Source: Anas platyrhynchos (Eukaryota; Chordata; Aves; Anseriformes; Anatidae). From it: 64,000 bases of DNA. Every line of letters starts with the position of its first letter. Within the stretch, counting starts at the first letter, position 1. Shown here piece after piece: positions 41,989 to 55,418 of this stretch. Location of the stretch: positions 40,043,001 to 40,107,000 of the forward strand of contig NC_092587.1 of NCBI RefSeq assembly GCF_047663525.1, written 5' to 3'. The position numbers and the translations under genes are program-made. Under the pieces are notes generated by a model. The model was not told the origin of the DNA. It did no database searches and saw nothing but the letters and a program-made list of their open reading frames with translations.

Positions 41989-42014
41989 TATTTATTTATT
42001 TATTTATTTATTTT
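41989..42014. repeat. (TTTA)6 microsatellite
   Basis: Six uninterrupted tetranucleotide copies. A (CT)n run lies nearby at 42414-42428. Confidence 0.95.
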
Positions 42015-45000
42015 CCCAGAAGATATATTTTTCCTTCACCTTTCCCTCATTCCCTTACCCTCATAATAGAACATGATGTAGAAATTAACAAAAATCAGAT
42101 TATTTATCCAGAGAGATGGAGAATCCCCCAGATCCTTTAACAGCCCAGCCAGGAGTGTGGAGCAGATGAAGGGAAGCAGTGCAGTCCAGGCTACCTGTGT
42201 GGTGTTATGTTCAGGAATTATTTTGTCTTACTTGAAAGAGGTTCCTAGGTAAAAGAAATTTCAGGATATACTGACAGTCTTCCAAATAGATGCTCTCCTG
42301 AATCATTTCCTCAGAAGCTAAGGAGCCGAGGTACACAACTGTATCATTACACCCGCTTGTATGAAAGGTACAAAAGGCCTTTTCTTTTAAAGTTAATAGC
42401 AGGAGAATGAAATAATCTCTCTCTCTCTATCTTTTTTTTTACAAGAGAATAGTTTCATTGTCCTGCCCACATACTTTATTTGTTGAACTGACATCTGTAA
42501 TAGTGAAATGGAAGAGGAAAGGGAAGCGGATGGGAGAAATAAATGAATTAAAATGTTCAGGAGAAGCTGTTGGAAAGCACTCTCTGACTATGAGTAAACT
42601 TTACATGATCTGAGCAATGGCATAAACACTGAAGGAGAAAGTCTGAGCTAATCCGATTGTAAATGTTGACCTCTCTCATACATCACTCTTCCCACAGCGT
42701 TGTTGTCATTTGCTTGTAGGGTTGATCCCTGAAGGCCCAATTCCCCTTTGTGTGCATTGACAAATTTTTCAGTTCCAAAATTTCCAATGGGCTCAAGCCC
42801 ATCTCCCACCTGGAGCCTGGAGGGATTTGAGCACCATGATGCCTCCACCTGCAAGGCTGCTCCCAGCAGCCTGGTGAAGGCAGCCTTTGCCTCCTGCTTT
42901 GGCCAGAGAGGACCAACACGTGCCCAACACAAGCAACCCAAGCCATCGCTGCTGGCAGTGAGGTCCTACCCCCTCACCGGTGGGATAACCCATGGATGTC
43001 CAGGGGGCCAGCAAAAGTCTGGCTTTGTGGCTCTGCTTCTGCTGCTGGGCATGAACCTCTGTGGTGAAGAGGAGAAGGTCGAACTCCAATGGAAAAAATA
43101 CCCTGCATGTTTCAAAGTGCTGCTGATGGAGGGAACAGTCCCGCTTTCCTCACTCGTGCCAAGGATTTTGCTGACCCAGCGGGACTGAGGAACTTGTGCA
43201 GCAAGTTAGAAGAATTCGGTGCTGTGCAAGGAAGCCCCCCAAGTTTTGCCAGTATTCCTCAGCAATGTGTCTGCTTGTTAAATATTGTCTGGGTGTAACA
43301 GGAGGGATAAGTTAATTAGCACGTACATTTTTGTGTGGACCAGCTGTCAGCTCCGTCCGTTGTCAGAAATGCAAAATCCTCTGGGAATCCCTGTAAGAAA
43401 ACACACTTTGTCTTCTAGGAACAGGATGGTTTTCTTTTAATATCCCCTTCAACTGTAACTCATTTAGCTTATAAAACTTGACAACAGATTCTGGCCACTG
43501 ATGTATTGTTTTCTTATGTTAAGCCTTTTTTTCTCTCCTTCCTCCTCTGATACCTTATCCTTTCTGCTTAAATGTGAGACACAGCTGTCTCTGCCAGCAG
43601 GAGCTCACATTATAAAAATCGCAAAGATTTACACAACAGGTGTCCTACCAGCCCACTGCACTAACATTTTCCCCATGCAAGGAAACAATATACTGGGCTG
43701 GGATAAAAATTAAATCAAATTAAAAGAAGAAGAAAACATTTGCTGGCTGGATATTGGGCTTGGCACAACTTCAGCTTTAGAGCTGAGGCTTTCTCTTACA
43801 GGAAAATGAAATAGCCTTCATAGGAGCAGATGGATAAAATTAGTCAAGCAGGCTATACATAAAGTAGTGATAACCTTGGAATAAGAATTAGTAGAAACAG
43901 GATAACTGGGAAAATCTTTTAAATTATATGCGTATCAGTTGTCCCAGTGCCACTTTATTGGACCGGTTGGACACTTACAAGGCAATAAAACAAGGCTACG
44001 GGCTAAATGTGCTTGAACCCCTGCAAAGTTCAGGGCTGTGAGACTTTTCCGGTGCATTGCTTACAGGCCCACGGATGGAGATTCTTGAACCTACTCGGTT
44101 TTGTTCCTTGTAGCTCCTTTTTTAAGACCCCCAGTGGACCCACAGACTGCAGTTTAAAGCCACTGCTCCAGCCAAATAAACCCCATTGCTGAGGGGAGTT
44201 CTTCGCATCCCCCAAAAGCCAAAGACATCTACTAATAGTTTTACAATATATGTTGTGTATATATAGTGTGGGTATATATAGAGGCAGTCTCTGTATAAAG
44301 CAGAATGTCATTATATTTAGACAGACACGTGATACATAATATTATAGCAAAAATGCCCCTGCTGCTAGGCAGTTGCAGAGAGGGGTACGCTTTAGTGGCT
44401 TATTCAGAGAAGGGAAGAAACCTTCACCATTGCATGCGGTGTGTATATAAGAGACACACTGACACTCGGTACTCAGGCTTTTGACTGGATCAGATTAACT
44501 GTCCCTCAGGAGACAGGGCTATGAGCTCAGGAAATGCTTGAGCACTTATCTGCATGCTTTATGCTGACAATGTGTTGGAAGGCAGAGAGTGGGGACAGCA
44601 AGAAAAACGGCCTTTGCACATGGGAAACTCGGTGTGCAGAAAGCAGCACCAGAGCTACAGGAGCAGGATGCCGGGCTTCACACTTGAGGCCGGATCTGAA
44701 GGCTCAAAACCCTTCACAAATAGGATTTCCTCCTGGGCGCACCTCCCCATCTCCTGCCAAGGCCATGTGCTAACCAGCAGCAGGGCTGAGGGAAAATCTC
44801 GCATCCGGAGGAATCCCTGTGCTTCATCAAACACAGGAGGAGGAGGATGCTCCCCCGGGAGCAGTACGGTTTTAAAGACAGGTGGAACATTTCACCCTGC
44901 CTTCCCCAAAGAGATTTATGACAAGGGGTTTCAAGCAAAGGCAGAAAAAAAAAGCTGAAAAGGAAAGCTGAAAGAAATCGTTGTTGACTTGCACACAAGA

Positions 45001-47261
45001 TGGTCCATCCAGAAAGTGATCATAAAGCAAAAACAACCCGTTGCTGAGTATGACTAGGCACACAAGTGTACCTGAGGTTACTAACATATTTAAAAAACAA
45101 AGTCTTGAACATTATTACCAAACAAGAGGATTCAGCTATGTAATGAAAAGCATACAAGTTGCTATTATGAGACAAAAATGGAGATGTGGAAGATTTTTGA
45201 AGCACAGTCCCGCACGTTACCAATATATGGGAACACAGCAGAAAGCTAAAGCCTTGTTAAGAAAGCAGGCACAGTCTGGCATGGAAGGACATTGTGTAAA
45301 TTCAAAATTATCTTACATCCCTTCCTCAATTATTGCTGATTGTTTCAAGAGAATAAATCTGTTGCCTTTCAGGAGGTACAAAGGGAGCAAAGCCTCCAAG
45401 AGTTGCTGTGCATTTGAACAACAGTATCCATAAGCTCCTGAGGGAGGAAAAAGAGAAGTGTCTCAAGCCAAATGTTGACTGTAAGGATTTAAAATCCTGC
45501 TGAAACATGTGTTTCACATTCAGGCTTTTCGTGTGAATTATGGTTAGTAGTTCTGAAGATACTGAAGATATGTGAGAAAGACTTAAAGCCCTAAAGTGAA
45601 TGAAAGGATTGTATTCATTAATGCTATGCCACAGAGGCCTAAATCCCTGAGGCTGAGCGATACCTTCACACATATGTGACAATTACTGTTGTGATTTGGA
45701 GTGACTCTCTGTTAATCGCAGTGCAGTCATCAGCATCGAAAGCATCCAACACAGGACGTTATGCTGTTAGGATAACCATTGTCTTTCTGCAGTAATCGGA
45801 GATGGCTACGGATTACTTGCAGAGGAAACAATCTGGCCTTCAAACGTGTGAAATGCTGGGACTTCATGCTGCTGGTTATTTTAAAAATAAGGAAGTGTCA
45901 GTCACTGCGGGCAGGGCAGCCGTGAAACCCACCGTGCTGCTGGTGCTGCTCTGGCATCACCTCTTCACTCACAGGAGACCAGGGATGGGCATTGCGCTTT
46001 GTGCTTTCCCTTCTCAAATCCAGCCCTGTGCAGGACCCGTGGGGATCCTCAGGAGATGCTGCAGATGTTTCTGCTTCACTCTGGGTTGGTGTGAAGACCA
46101 CGCTGTACAAGCACAACTCTCTCCAAGGCAGCCCCCAGCACGAGCAGCTGCAGAGGCGAGCGGGCCTTGCAATATGGCCAGGAGACGCATGGTTACTCAC
46201 ACACTGGTATACAGTACCCACAGTACCTACCGTTCTAAGTAAGCAAAGATATCTGCAAACCAAGGATGGTAAACAGTGATGGCAACTTGGCTGCCGTGTC
46301 TGAGGGTTACTTATGACCTGAAGGTCTTTTTCTTGGAGATTGTCACCGCACCAGGCCGCGCTGCCATGACTCACTCTGCAAACCAACCTCACTGCCACAG
46401 CCAGGAGGAAATGATTCACAAACCCTGACCTTTACCCTTGCCACCCCTGCAGAATGAGGTCTGTGTATAAGCACTCACAGAGCTGGAGCCATGGGAATTA
46501 TAGCTAGATAAACCATTCACTGATGACCGTGTCACGCAACAGTTTCCCTGCCTGTGCTGCTGGTGGAGATGTTTGCCGTGAGCTGGGCATACCGCAGAAG
46601 AACAGATTTGGGGCAAAACAGAGCAATTGGAGAGAGAGAAGATGAGTCAGAACAGAGATGGAGAGCTGGATGAAATCCATTGTTCTCCTCCTTGGTCAAT
46701 GCTATGAAGTCCATGTCTCTTCTCAGAAAAGCAGACATTAGAGTGAGGGCTAATAACAACAATATCCCTGATGCCATAATTGGCCTGTGGGATAATGACA
46801 GCACAGCAGTCATTAAAGAATAACATTGCCTTATTATTACTTGCAACATCCTCAAGGTGTAGGATGCCTGGCCCTGGGAAACAATCCCACTGTTGTCATA
46901 CTGTACAAACAAGGCAAGATGAGGGGCTCTGCCCCAAAATGCTGCTCCCCTGGTTGTGGGCAAACACAGGGGAAGGAGAGTGCCCTCTTCGTCTCTGTGG
47001 GGTGCCACCACCACCTCCAGCCAGACCTCCCATCAGCACTTCCCAGTTTAAAGGTCCAAGAATCAATTTCCATCTGAATTCAATGGAAACCAACACGAAG
47101 CGAGATTCCCACTCCTTTGTCACATCCTGTTGGGCCTGGCCTCTGCCGCAGCATTCCCAGGGCTTGCAACAAGTCTAACAGAGCTATGACCAGAAGCACC
47201 TCACTGACCTGGCAGGGCCATCCCTGGGAGCTACCAAGCGTGGCCTCCTTAGTTTTGAAAG

Positions 47262-47318
47262 GCAGGATGGCCGAGGCTGGAAGGGACCTCTGGAGGCCGT
47301 CTGGTCCAGCCTTCTGGC
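47262..47318 (-). mobile_element. Short CR1 3'-end remnant
   Basis: GGCCGAGGCTGGAAGGGACC and the following CTCTGGAGGCCGTCTGGTCCAGCC match the reverse complement of the conserved CR1 3' terminus. The same core is seen at 15028-15062. Only about 57 bp is recognisable. Confidence 0.7.
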
Positions 47319-49514
47319 TCAAGGTTGCGCATGTCTATATTTTAAGCTTCCAACTAGGACTAAAAACAAGTCCAAGCTCCATTAGCTCCGAGAAATATTT
47401 TAGCTAGGTCATTTTTCTGAAGTGGTTAGAGCTGGGAATTTTCTTTGGACCAAACTGCTGGGACCTGGCCAGCCTCAAACACAGCAGGCAGCTGCAGAGC
47501 TACCAAGATGAGATGGGCTCCCCAGTTCTTAGATTCACCTCCGGGTGACTTGTGCCCTCCTGGGGGAAGCTGGGGTGCTGGCAACCTGGGAAACATGAGC
47601 AGCACCTATTTTGTTACCCTGTCTGACTTGAATTCACCACCGGGAAAGGGGGATTGTGTTGAAACGGCTGCGACAGACTGGAGCCCGGGCCAGCTGTCCC
47701 TTCAAGGGGCCAGTGTACACAACTGGGACCATTTGTCAAACGAGCTCTTTCTTCAGCCTCTCAGCAAGCGTCAGAGCTTCGGCAGCGGGCTCTGCCTGTT
47801 CTCCTGGGGCCCTGTAGGACTTGTTTGTCATAAATCACTGATTAGGGGATGAGTATTTGGATATCTGATGCTTTTCCTTTTTGGTGCCTGATTCTCCTTT
47901 TCCCATTAACCAAGAGGCCAAAACAAATTATACTGAATGCGACTGATTATTTATTTTTATTGTTGTTTTCATATTGGCAACTGAATTGGCAGAAAGGATC
48001 CCAAATTTCCAAAAGGACAAAGCCCTTCACTGAAGTCAATGAAATTTTGTCATAGGCTTCTGTGTAGCCATAACTTCACCTCCAGAGCTTTATTCTTTAT
48101 TTTCCTGACTGCCCCATAGGTTTGTTTTACCCATTCCTTCTACAGATTTGCAAAGGTTTTGTTAATAGTGCCACTGACACAAAGGTGGCTGCAAGAGGAG
48201 CCAGGGAGCTTTCTCCAAGGAGCAGGAGCCCTGCAGGCTGTGGGGACACCCGTGAGGTTCAGTTGTACCATGTGAAAGGAGTCTCCATGGGGTTGGTGGT
48301 GTTCAGCTGAGGAAAGCCACGTCTGGTCTTTGCTAAACCTCCACCACTGTGCTTTGAAGTCCTTCGGAAAGCCTTCCTTGGACACCGGTGCTGTATCTGG
48401 TTACAGGCCTGGGGAGTGTCAGGGAGAGGCCCTGGCATCCCCTAGCCCCTGACCTCTACATGGAGCCGCTGCTTTTGAGGACACGGTGCTCCTGCAGCCA
48501 TTCCACCAGTGCTTCCCTGCCATGGAGGATCCGGGGCTCTCATGCGCTGCTGGGCAAGCTCGGGCTGAAGGGCAAACATGAACGCACATCGTGTCCTTCC
48601 CCTCGGGCAGCCGGTGTGATAAGGGGGTTGGACTGCCACAGAGTCCACACAGCTGATCAGCGAATGGGTATCACCATAAAACAGCTTCTCCTAAGCTGGC
48701 TCTCCCATTCATGTAGGGGTGCCACTGCACATTTGGGGCTGGACGCAGGGTTTTGATTCTCTGTCAGGAGGCTGTTGAGTCACAGAGGCTAGGAACACCT
48801 TCCCTGGGGAGGGAGGGCACACGGGCAGACCTCACAGATGAGGGCTGTGTACAGACCGAGCAGGCAACGTGCCTGTGGCTGACCAAAAGCAGCAGCACCT
48901 GTACAAGGCGCCGACCCCTCTGCCAGCAGCTGACAGCGTTGTGGTGCATGGACCTCTCCCACCAGCAGCTGCGGGCTGGGCGCAGAGGGGAGAGGGCTGG
49001 AAAAAAATACACACAGCCAGAGCTCAGCAAAACTGCATTCAGCTTGATTTAAGGTTCTGACTTCACTTGAGTGGGTGCGTTGAAAAGGATCCTGAAGTGA
49101 AAGCTCTGAAAATTAACCATGAAATCCTCTGAAGACTCATTAAATTAAAAAATTAGGAAATCAAAGCTGGCAAAATGATCTTAGTAGCCATGCCAGCTTT
49201 GCAGATATGTCATCTTCCCTTTTATGCAAGCTTTGCATTGTGTGAGAGTAGTGCCATCGCCCAGAACAACAATTAAATCCTGCGTTAAGGATACCTGTGT
49301 AAGCACTTACCATTGCACACGAAGCTTTGGAGGCAGACGGGATTGCTGCAGATTTTCAGCTAAGAGGAAAATGACCAAATTGCTTAGAATTACATTTCGG
49401 AAAGAAAATACCTTTTGGTAGGTGGCTCTGTGGCTGAAACAAGTAGAATTAAGGAAAATGTGGGGGAGAAAACTGTTTCCTTGTAATAATTCAGCACCCA
49501 AGAAGGCTTCTTCC

Positions 49515-50235
49515 GTCAGCTTTCACCCCCCGTGACCAAAACCGGGCGAGCCCTGAGCCGCCTCCCACCGGGCTGAGTCAGGGCCCCATGCCGGGGGGTG
49601 TCAGGGCGCTGCTCCCCCCCGGCTGCAGTTTCACAACGCCAGCCAGCCCGGCCATGGCCCAGGACTTGTGGCGATTTCCTTAAGCCCTCAGGAAAACACA
49701 AAGGAACGATTTCCAAATTGTTTGGAGTGATCCTAGCGGCTTCCCTGGGGCAGCAGCTCATGCTCCTCTGCAGCTGCTCCTCTCCACTGCCTGTGGGCTG
49801 GTTCCTAAAATGAAGTGATCACAGTCCTCTGCTTCGTGCACGGTGCTGGCACTGAGAATGGGACAAAAAATGACTTAGTGTTACACCCGACATCGGCTGT
49901 AACACCTTACTGCCCTCTCAGCCAGGAGGTGCTCCATGTGGCCCAGCACCCGACTTGTGCTCACAGCACTGCAGCCACCCCTCTGGGCCCTGGGGCATCA
50001 CGAAGAGATGCTCACGGGAATATGACCAGCATCCATCCCCTCTGTCTCCCTCAGCCCCAAGGGACTGTCGGACTCACTGAGGGACCCTCCCCGGCACCGC
50101 AGCCTTTTCCCAGGCCTGCGGGTGCCCCGGTGAGGAATGCCGACCACGCGCCGCCGGGGAGCGGAGCTGTCAGCGTGACTTCCCCGCCGCTGATGCCCCC
50201 GTCATCGCTCCCACACAGCATCAGCACGCAGCCCG
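49515..50235. promoter_or_regulatory. Two GC- and CpG-rich patches 7-9 kb downstream of PHLDA1
   Basis: Patches at about 49515-49660 (ACCGGGCGAG, CATGCCGGGG, GGGCGCTGC) and 50080-50235 (CCACGCGCCGCCGGGGAGCG, CCCCGCCGCTGATG) stand out from CpG-poor surroundings, with ordinary sequence between them. They could be small CpG islands of an unannotated transcript or enhancers. Confidence 0.3.
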
Positions 50236-50717
50236 CTGCCGTGTGACAGGAGCTGTGACTTTGCTTGGGAGCCAAGCACCAGGAACGAGCACCAGGGGGA
50301 CGTGGCTTTTAGTGGGACAGGAAATATTAGCTATCTGCGATAAAACGGAAAGGGCGGCCAGTACACGTCCAGCACACTTCGAGGCATCACTCTGTGGCTG
50401 GCAAAGAGTACTAGCAGCCCTAAAAAGCAAATAAAGAAATAGCTTTTCCACTTCAAGGCTGAATTTTAGAAGAAATGAGTAATTTTTTTCTTGCTCATCC
50501 TACAGTGTACACACACAAAAAAGCCTCCAGCAAGGTCATCTGCATGTTGCAGCAACTGCTGGCACAGGAGGGTGGGGGGGCGGGGGGTGTTTTCAGCCCC
50601 ATGGAGGGCTTATGGGGTGGTTGTGCAAGCACAGAGCAGCCTTGCACAGCGCGTCCCCTGGCATCAGCCAGTTGTCTATGGGTTGCTACAGCCTTGCACA
50701 TCAATCAGGGTTTCCTC

Positions 50718-50741
50718 TTTTTTTTTTTTTTTTTTTTTTTT
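50718..50741. repeat. T24 homopolymer
   Basis: Run of 24 T followed by a CT-rich stretch to about 50757. Confidence 0.95.
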
Positions 50742-51544
50742 CTTTTTTCTTTTCCCCTGGTGGAAAAGCTTTTGTATGGGATGCTTCTGGCTAGAGGAAT
50801 CTTTCTCATAACTCCCAGTTTCTGTGTGGAATGGGCAGGTGACAGCAGAATGGCAATAAAACAAGGACAGAAGAACATCAGGCCCTTCTCTTGTTTTTCA
50901 TGTTTTAGCTAAGGCAGTTCCAGTGCTGGAAAAATCTACTCTGACACTGGATTCATACTTACACCATCCCTCCAAGTTATCACGGGGCTGATAACCTCCC
51001 TTTGCCCTTGCAGTCTGTGGCAAACAGAGGAGCTGAATATCTCAGGAAGTGGGCAATAACTTCAGATCCCTCCACTCCTGCTGGGCTGTTTGCACAGGGG
51101 CAATAACCAGGAGCAGGAGCCACCCGAATCTGGTGCTAACCCCCCTGTGGTGGCTGTGGGTCCCACCCCGTGGTGTTGTGGTCATGCTCAGCTCCCTGAC
51201 CAAGGCACCATCACTGCTCGGAGGCCCCAAGCACCCGGCCTGCTCCTGCATGACCTTGGGCAGGTGGCACAGGCATCCCAGTCCCAAATTTCCCCTTCTC
51301 CAAGGTGGAGATAGGAGAGGCAGAGGGCTGAGAGCCTTGCAGAGAGGGGCTGTCACAGCATGAGCAGCTATCATCTGCGGCCCCAAGCACACTGCGGTGT
51401 GAAGAGCGCCGTTCCCTCAGAGGACCCCGGGCCTGGCACCAAAGCCAAGGACAGGCTGTGTCTGTGCTTTCACACAGCCCCGTCTTGCTCTCTATTTCCA
51501 TATTTCTAGCTTTGCAGGCGGCCGTAGGTACAAAAGATGCAGCG

Positions 51545-52110
51545 AGGGACAAAACGTGGTCAAAAATTACAGTTAATGAAATAATCGCCTCCTAAACAGC
51601 GTATGACACAATACTTGAGTCCCCTGCAAGTTATAATCAACACCATATGTACAGTCATAAATATCAGAAATATTTACAAAACACTGACAAGATCTTAAAA
51701 ACAAAAGCGGTGATTTCCTCATCTTGCTGGAAGCATTACAAAACGCGTGGTAAATTGTCTCATTCGAAATACCCCGCTAACCGCAGAGCGCAGTGCGCCT
51801 TGTTGTAATGGTTACTCACCCTATATGCATTCACTGGCACGTTTAATCTACAATGGCTGATTACAAACCATTGCAGGACAAAGATTACGAGGCAGGGTCG
51901 ATACAGATTTTGTTTGTGTGAAGCCCGCTGTTGTCATAGCACCCTGTTGCACAAAAGGTAAACCAAGCCACCATCCGACCATTTCCTACACGGCGGCAGC
52001 TGGCATTGATAGAGACATCCATCAGGGGGACTCGAAAAGACTGTAAAATTGGCCAATTCAAAGTGGCTGTGATTAGTCTGTACTGGGGCAAATGTCTCTG
52101 TTTTGATTTT
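51545..52110. promoter_or_regulatory. AT-rich block with many retained CpGs (candidate conserved element)
   Basis: This block is AT-rich yet carries about fifteen CpGs (AACGCGTGG, ATTCGAAAT, CCCGCTAACCGC, GAGCGCAGTGCGCC, TACACGGCGGC and others). That is unusual where methylated CpGs normally decay. No open frame with a known domain is present. The composition suggests constraint or lack of methylation, as in a distal enhancer. Confidence 0.35.
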
Positions 52111-54528
52111 TCATCCAAAAAAAAAAAAAACAAATGAAATGCCTCTGGCTTTCCCTACAAAGTCTCTTTAGGAAAACTAGTGAGTGCTGCAATCAAACCA
52201 GGCCATTTGTGCCAGTCATGGGCATCAAGTGGGTGACAGCTAGCAAGATGACTTCACTTCCAGCCCCTCACCCTGGAGCTGATGGCGCTTTCCCTGGAAA
52301 TTCAGTTTGTAGCATTAGGCCGAGACCCTAAAAGCCCCATTGCTGGTCCCTTGAGTGTCAGGACACCTTGAATGGTTTCAGATCTTACCAGGATTGGTCA
52401 CTGTCTTCTTCTCTGCCCACCTCCAATGCTGGAAGCAGGAGGCAATGCTGTCAGCAGCAGGGAGGAGCTGTGTGGTGTTTCCAGGGTCCTTATCTCACAA
52501 GCCAAAAATCTCTCCGTGGAAAGACAGAAAAATCTTATCAAGAACACTAGAGTCCCCACAGTACAGTTTGTAGCTTCATATCTTAGAAATAAACTGTTTA
52601 AAAGACTCCAGTTGGTAGTCATTGCAATGGTTGATCTAAAAAAGAGGGGGTAAGGTGAGGGAAGCCATTTGGGCACTTTCTAGACAGGGCTAACTTGTAG
52701 CTGCTTGGAAACGGGCAGTCAGACAAGTAAAGTTTCGGGTTTAGTTCTGATTTGGGTTTAATTAAAAAGGAAATTGTTTCGTTTCAGCTCTGCTGTGAAT
52801 TCAACAGGTCTGCAAAGAACTATGCCAGCGCAGATTTCCTTTGAGAGGAAAAAAAAAAAAAGCCCTTCAAATGGGACTTCTTTCATATTTCATTTTGTTT
52901 GGAAAACACAGGCATTGTTCCATCTTCTTGCTGCTCTCCCCCTGAGTTCATCGGAAAAGATGAAAGGGCAATGTTAGTGCTACACTAATCGCTGCACCCT
53001 CACTACTGGCACGGGTTCTGGGCGGACATCTCGCTTCTGGGCCCTCATTCGTTTGTTTTCTAAACAGAAACAGAAAAGGAGCCACTGTTTTTACAAAATG
53101 TCACAATCTTAGTCTGGGAAAAAAATAAAAGTAAAAATCTGTTGATTTCAATGCATTTTGAATCAGATCCACAGAACTTAATTGCTGAAGCTTATGCTGG
53201 TTTCTAAATTTCAATGTTCATTATGTTTTTTGTTTGTTTGTTTGTTTGATCAGAAAAATATCTCGAGAAAACCCTGGAAAAACAACATTCCCCAGTAGAA
53301 AAACAATGGCCCTGGTTTTAGAACCATTTTGCATGTACTGTTTTGCATCCTCTTAGTCAAAAGTTAAAGCAGAAAAACAGAGGTGTATTTTTTATACACC
53401 TTTATAAAGAAATCACCATTGATGCAGGAACTGAAACAACGCCAAGCAGTGCAATCCTTGTTCTGCTATATTTATGTCCTTACAGAGACACTTACTATCG
53501 TGTTAAAAGCTCATGAGGGGCATCTCTAAAAGCCATAAGCAACAGTGGGCACTTGAGGAGACAATAAATCCACAGACACTTAATTGCAAGCACATAACTT
53601 TTCAAAGCTGCTGAGAATCAGCATTTGTGAGAGGTTAGCTCTTTAATAAGTTGTTTATGTATCAAATATTAAGTTCAAATGCCTACAGTTTAGCTGTTTA
53701 CTAAGGAAAAGGAGAGTCTCCTAGTTGTTACAAGGACTGCCTTGGAAGCCAAGCAGAGCACCACTGAAATTAGGGGGACTCAGTGTGGGCACTCACGTCT
53801 CTCACTGCAAGAAGGGGAACAGGACACTGAGCCTCATAATCATGCTGTGTGTAAAGATTGATTGGAGCATCTAGGTGGGTCTTTCCTTCAGAAGACATCT
53901 ACACGGGTTGAATGCCTTCCTCTTAAGCCACAGGAAAAGCTTAGATCAGCTCTTCATCATTTTAAAGCTAGAAAAGAGCCCAAACAACCATTCCTTCAAG
54001 ATAGCGAGAACTCTTTCAATAGATACCTCTTTATTTGAAATGGAATGCATCTTGAAAAATATGAAAAATAAATCACATCTCTCGGAAATCATTTATGAGT
54101 CATATTTACACACAATCTTTTTGACGACACTGATATTTCTGCTCACAATAGGATATGCTAGAAAACATTTGGTACATCACTGCAGCAATAATTCCAAAGC
54201 TGGCATTTGCATATCATGAACAGTAACAGAGAGGAAATACTTCATGATGTCACAAAAACAACATCCACTCGATCTTTCCTTTTCCCCCCAATTTCTAAAT
54301 TTTCTTGGTACAAAATGGTCACCACAGCTTGAATTTTCTGGCTGCATCCTGCCCCTCAGCCACTCTTCACTTTTCTTTCTTTATTTTTAATCAAGATGTA
54401 AAATTTTGACCTCCTCGTTGACTGTCTACAATTTTGTTACCGATACCAAGCATTTTCCCATTTGTGTTTTACTGGCATTGTTGTTTATTCTTGATTAATT
54501 TATTTCAACCATATACTGTTTTTTGTGA

Positions 54529-54555
54529 TTTTTTTTTTTTTTTGGGGGGGGGGGG
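54529..54555. repeat. T15-G12 homopolymer junction
   Basis: Fifteen T directly followed by twelve G, then GT-rich sequence to about 54605. Assembly and read errors are common at such sites. Confidence 0.95.
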
Positions 54556-55412
54556 TTGCTTTGTTTCTAGTTTGGTTGGTTGTGGGGTTTTTGTTTGTTT
54601 TGGTGAGGGGAAAGACACCATTATTCCTTTTCTTGCAGTTCCACTAGGACGGAGCATAATCTATCTGCTGAACTTACTTTCACAGCCATTTCTTACGAGG
54701 CAGTGACAGACAGTATTTAACCAAGCAGCTCCAGTGAGGACTATGGTCAAAAATTGCTATCAAGTTAAGGACACAGGGAATTTAGAGGGTGAGAAAGTTA
54801 CCAGACTGACCACGTCAGACACCTTAGCCTTCTTTATACTGACACGGCATGAGCAGCAAGCACAACTGTCCCCGGGGAACCCCAGCCCCTTCATTTCCCT
54901 TTGGTTTCCAGCACGTTGAGTGCCCGTGCCCATCCCACCCGTGACCTGTCAGCCAGGCTGAGGCACAGAAACAGCTCGAGGTGGATGTTGTGGCGTGACC
55001 GTCTGACACCAGCATTTCTACAAGGTAACACGGTGGGCAATGACAGCAGGCAAAAGTTTGTCAGCAAACTAGATCAGTCCAAAGGGTTTTGAGAGCATCC
55101 TTCAAACCAACTTAAAACAAGAAATCTGAGGTGGAACACAGCATTGACCTTGAATCAGTGAATAAACAGCTTTCATTTTGAATTTCCTTTGCTTCTTCAA
55201 CCTTTTACGTCAATTATATCACTAAATCCCTCATCTTTTGTTTTCAGAGTACAAATACTCCCAGAAGAGCAGTAACATTTCAGCTTTACACCAGATCCGT
55301 AGACTTCAGTAGCATTCAGTGGGCTTGTGCCTGCCTGGGACAGGAATACCTGCCTCCACCAGAGAAATATGCACGTCTCCAATCACGTAGGAACAGTTTT
55401 TCATCAAGTACA

Positions 55413-55418
55413 TTTATT
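55413..55418 (-). terminator. Candidate poly(A) signal AATAAA for PHLDA1 (distal)
   Basis: The plus-strand TTTATT reads AATAAA on the minus strand. I found no other AATAAA in this orientation between the PHLDA1 stop and this point. It would give a 3' UTR of about 2.2 kb. Other AATAAA copies lie further on, for example at 54030-54035, so a longer form is possible. Confidence 0.3.

Larger units (their letters stand above)
22964..47261. other. Long non-coding interval
   Basis: No coding exon, CR1 element or RNA gene was recognised over about 24 kb. Contents: the 29-bp minisatellite, the 39-bp duplication, microsatellites, a homeodomain-motif-rich AT block near 32570-32770, and a CpG-retaining patch at 41270-41445. 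Confidence 0.6.
47319..55412. other. PHLDA1-proximal downstream non-coding interval
   Basis: No coding exon was recognised. It holds GC-rich patches at 49515-49660 and 50080-50235, a CpG-retaining AT-rich block at 51545-52110, a T24 run and a T15-G12 junction. Several minus-strand AATAAA hexamers (for example 54030-54035) could serve an extended PHLDA1 3' UTR. Confidence 0.55.

Noticed and set aside
45050..45433. Plus-strand open frame of about 128 codons from an ATG
   Set aside because: The composition looks protein-like, but no domain was recognised. A frame of this length is expected by chance in 64 kb across six frames.
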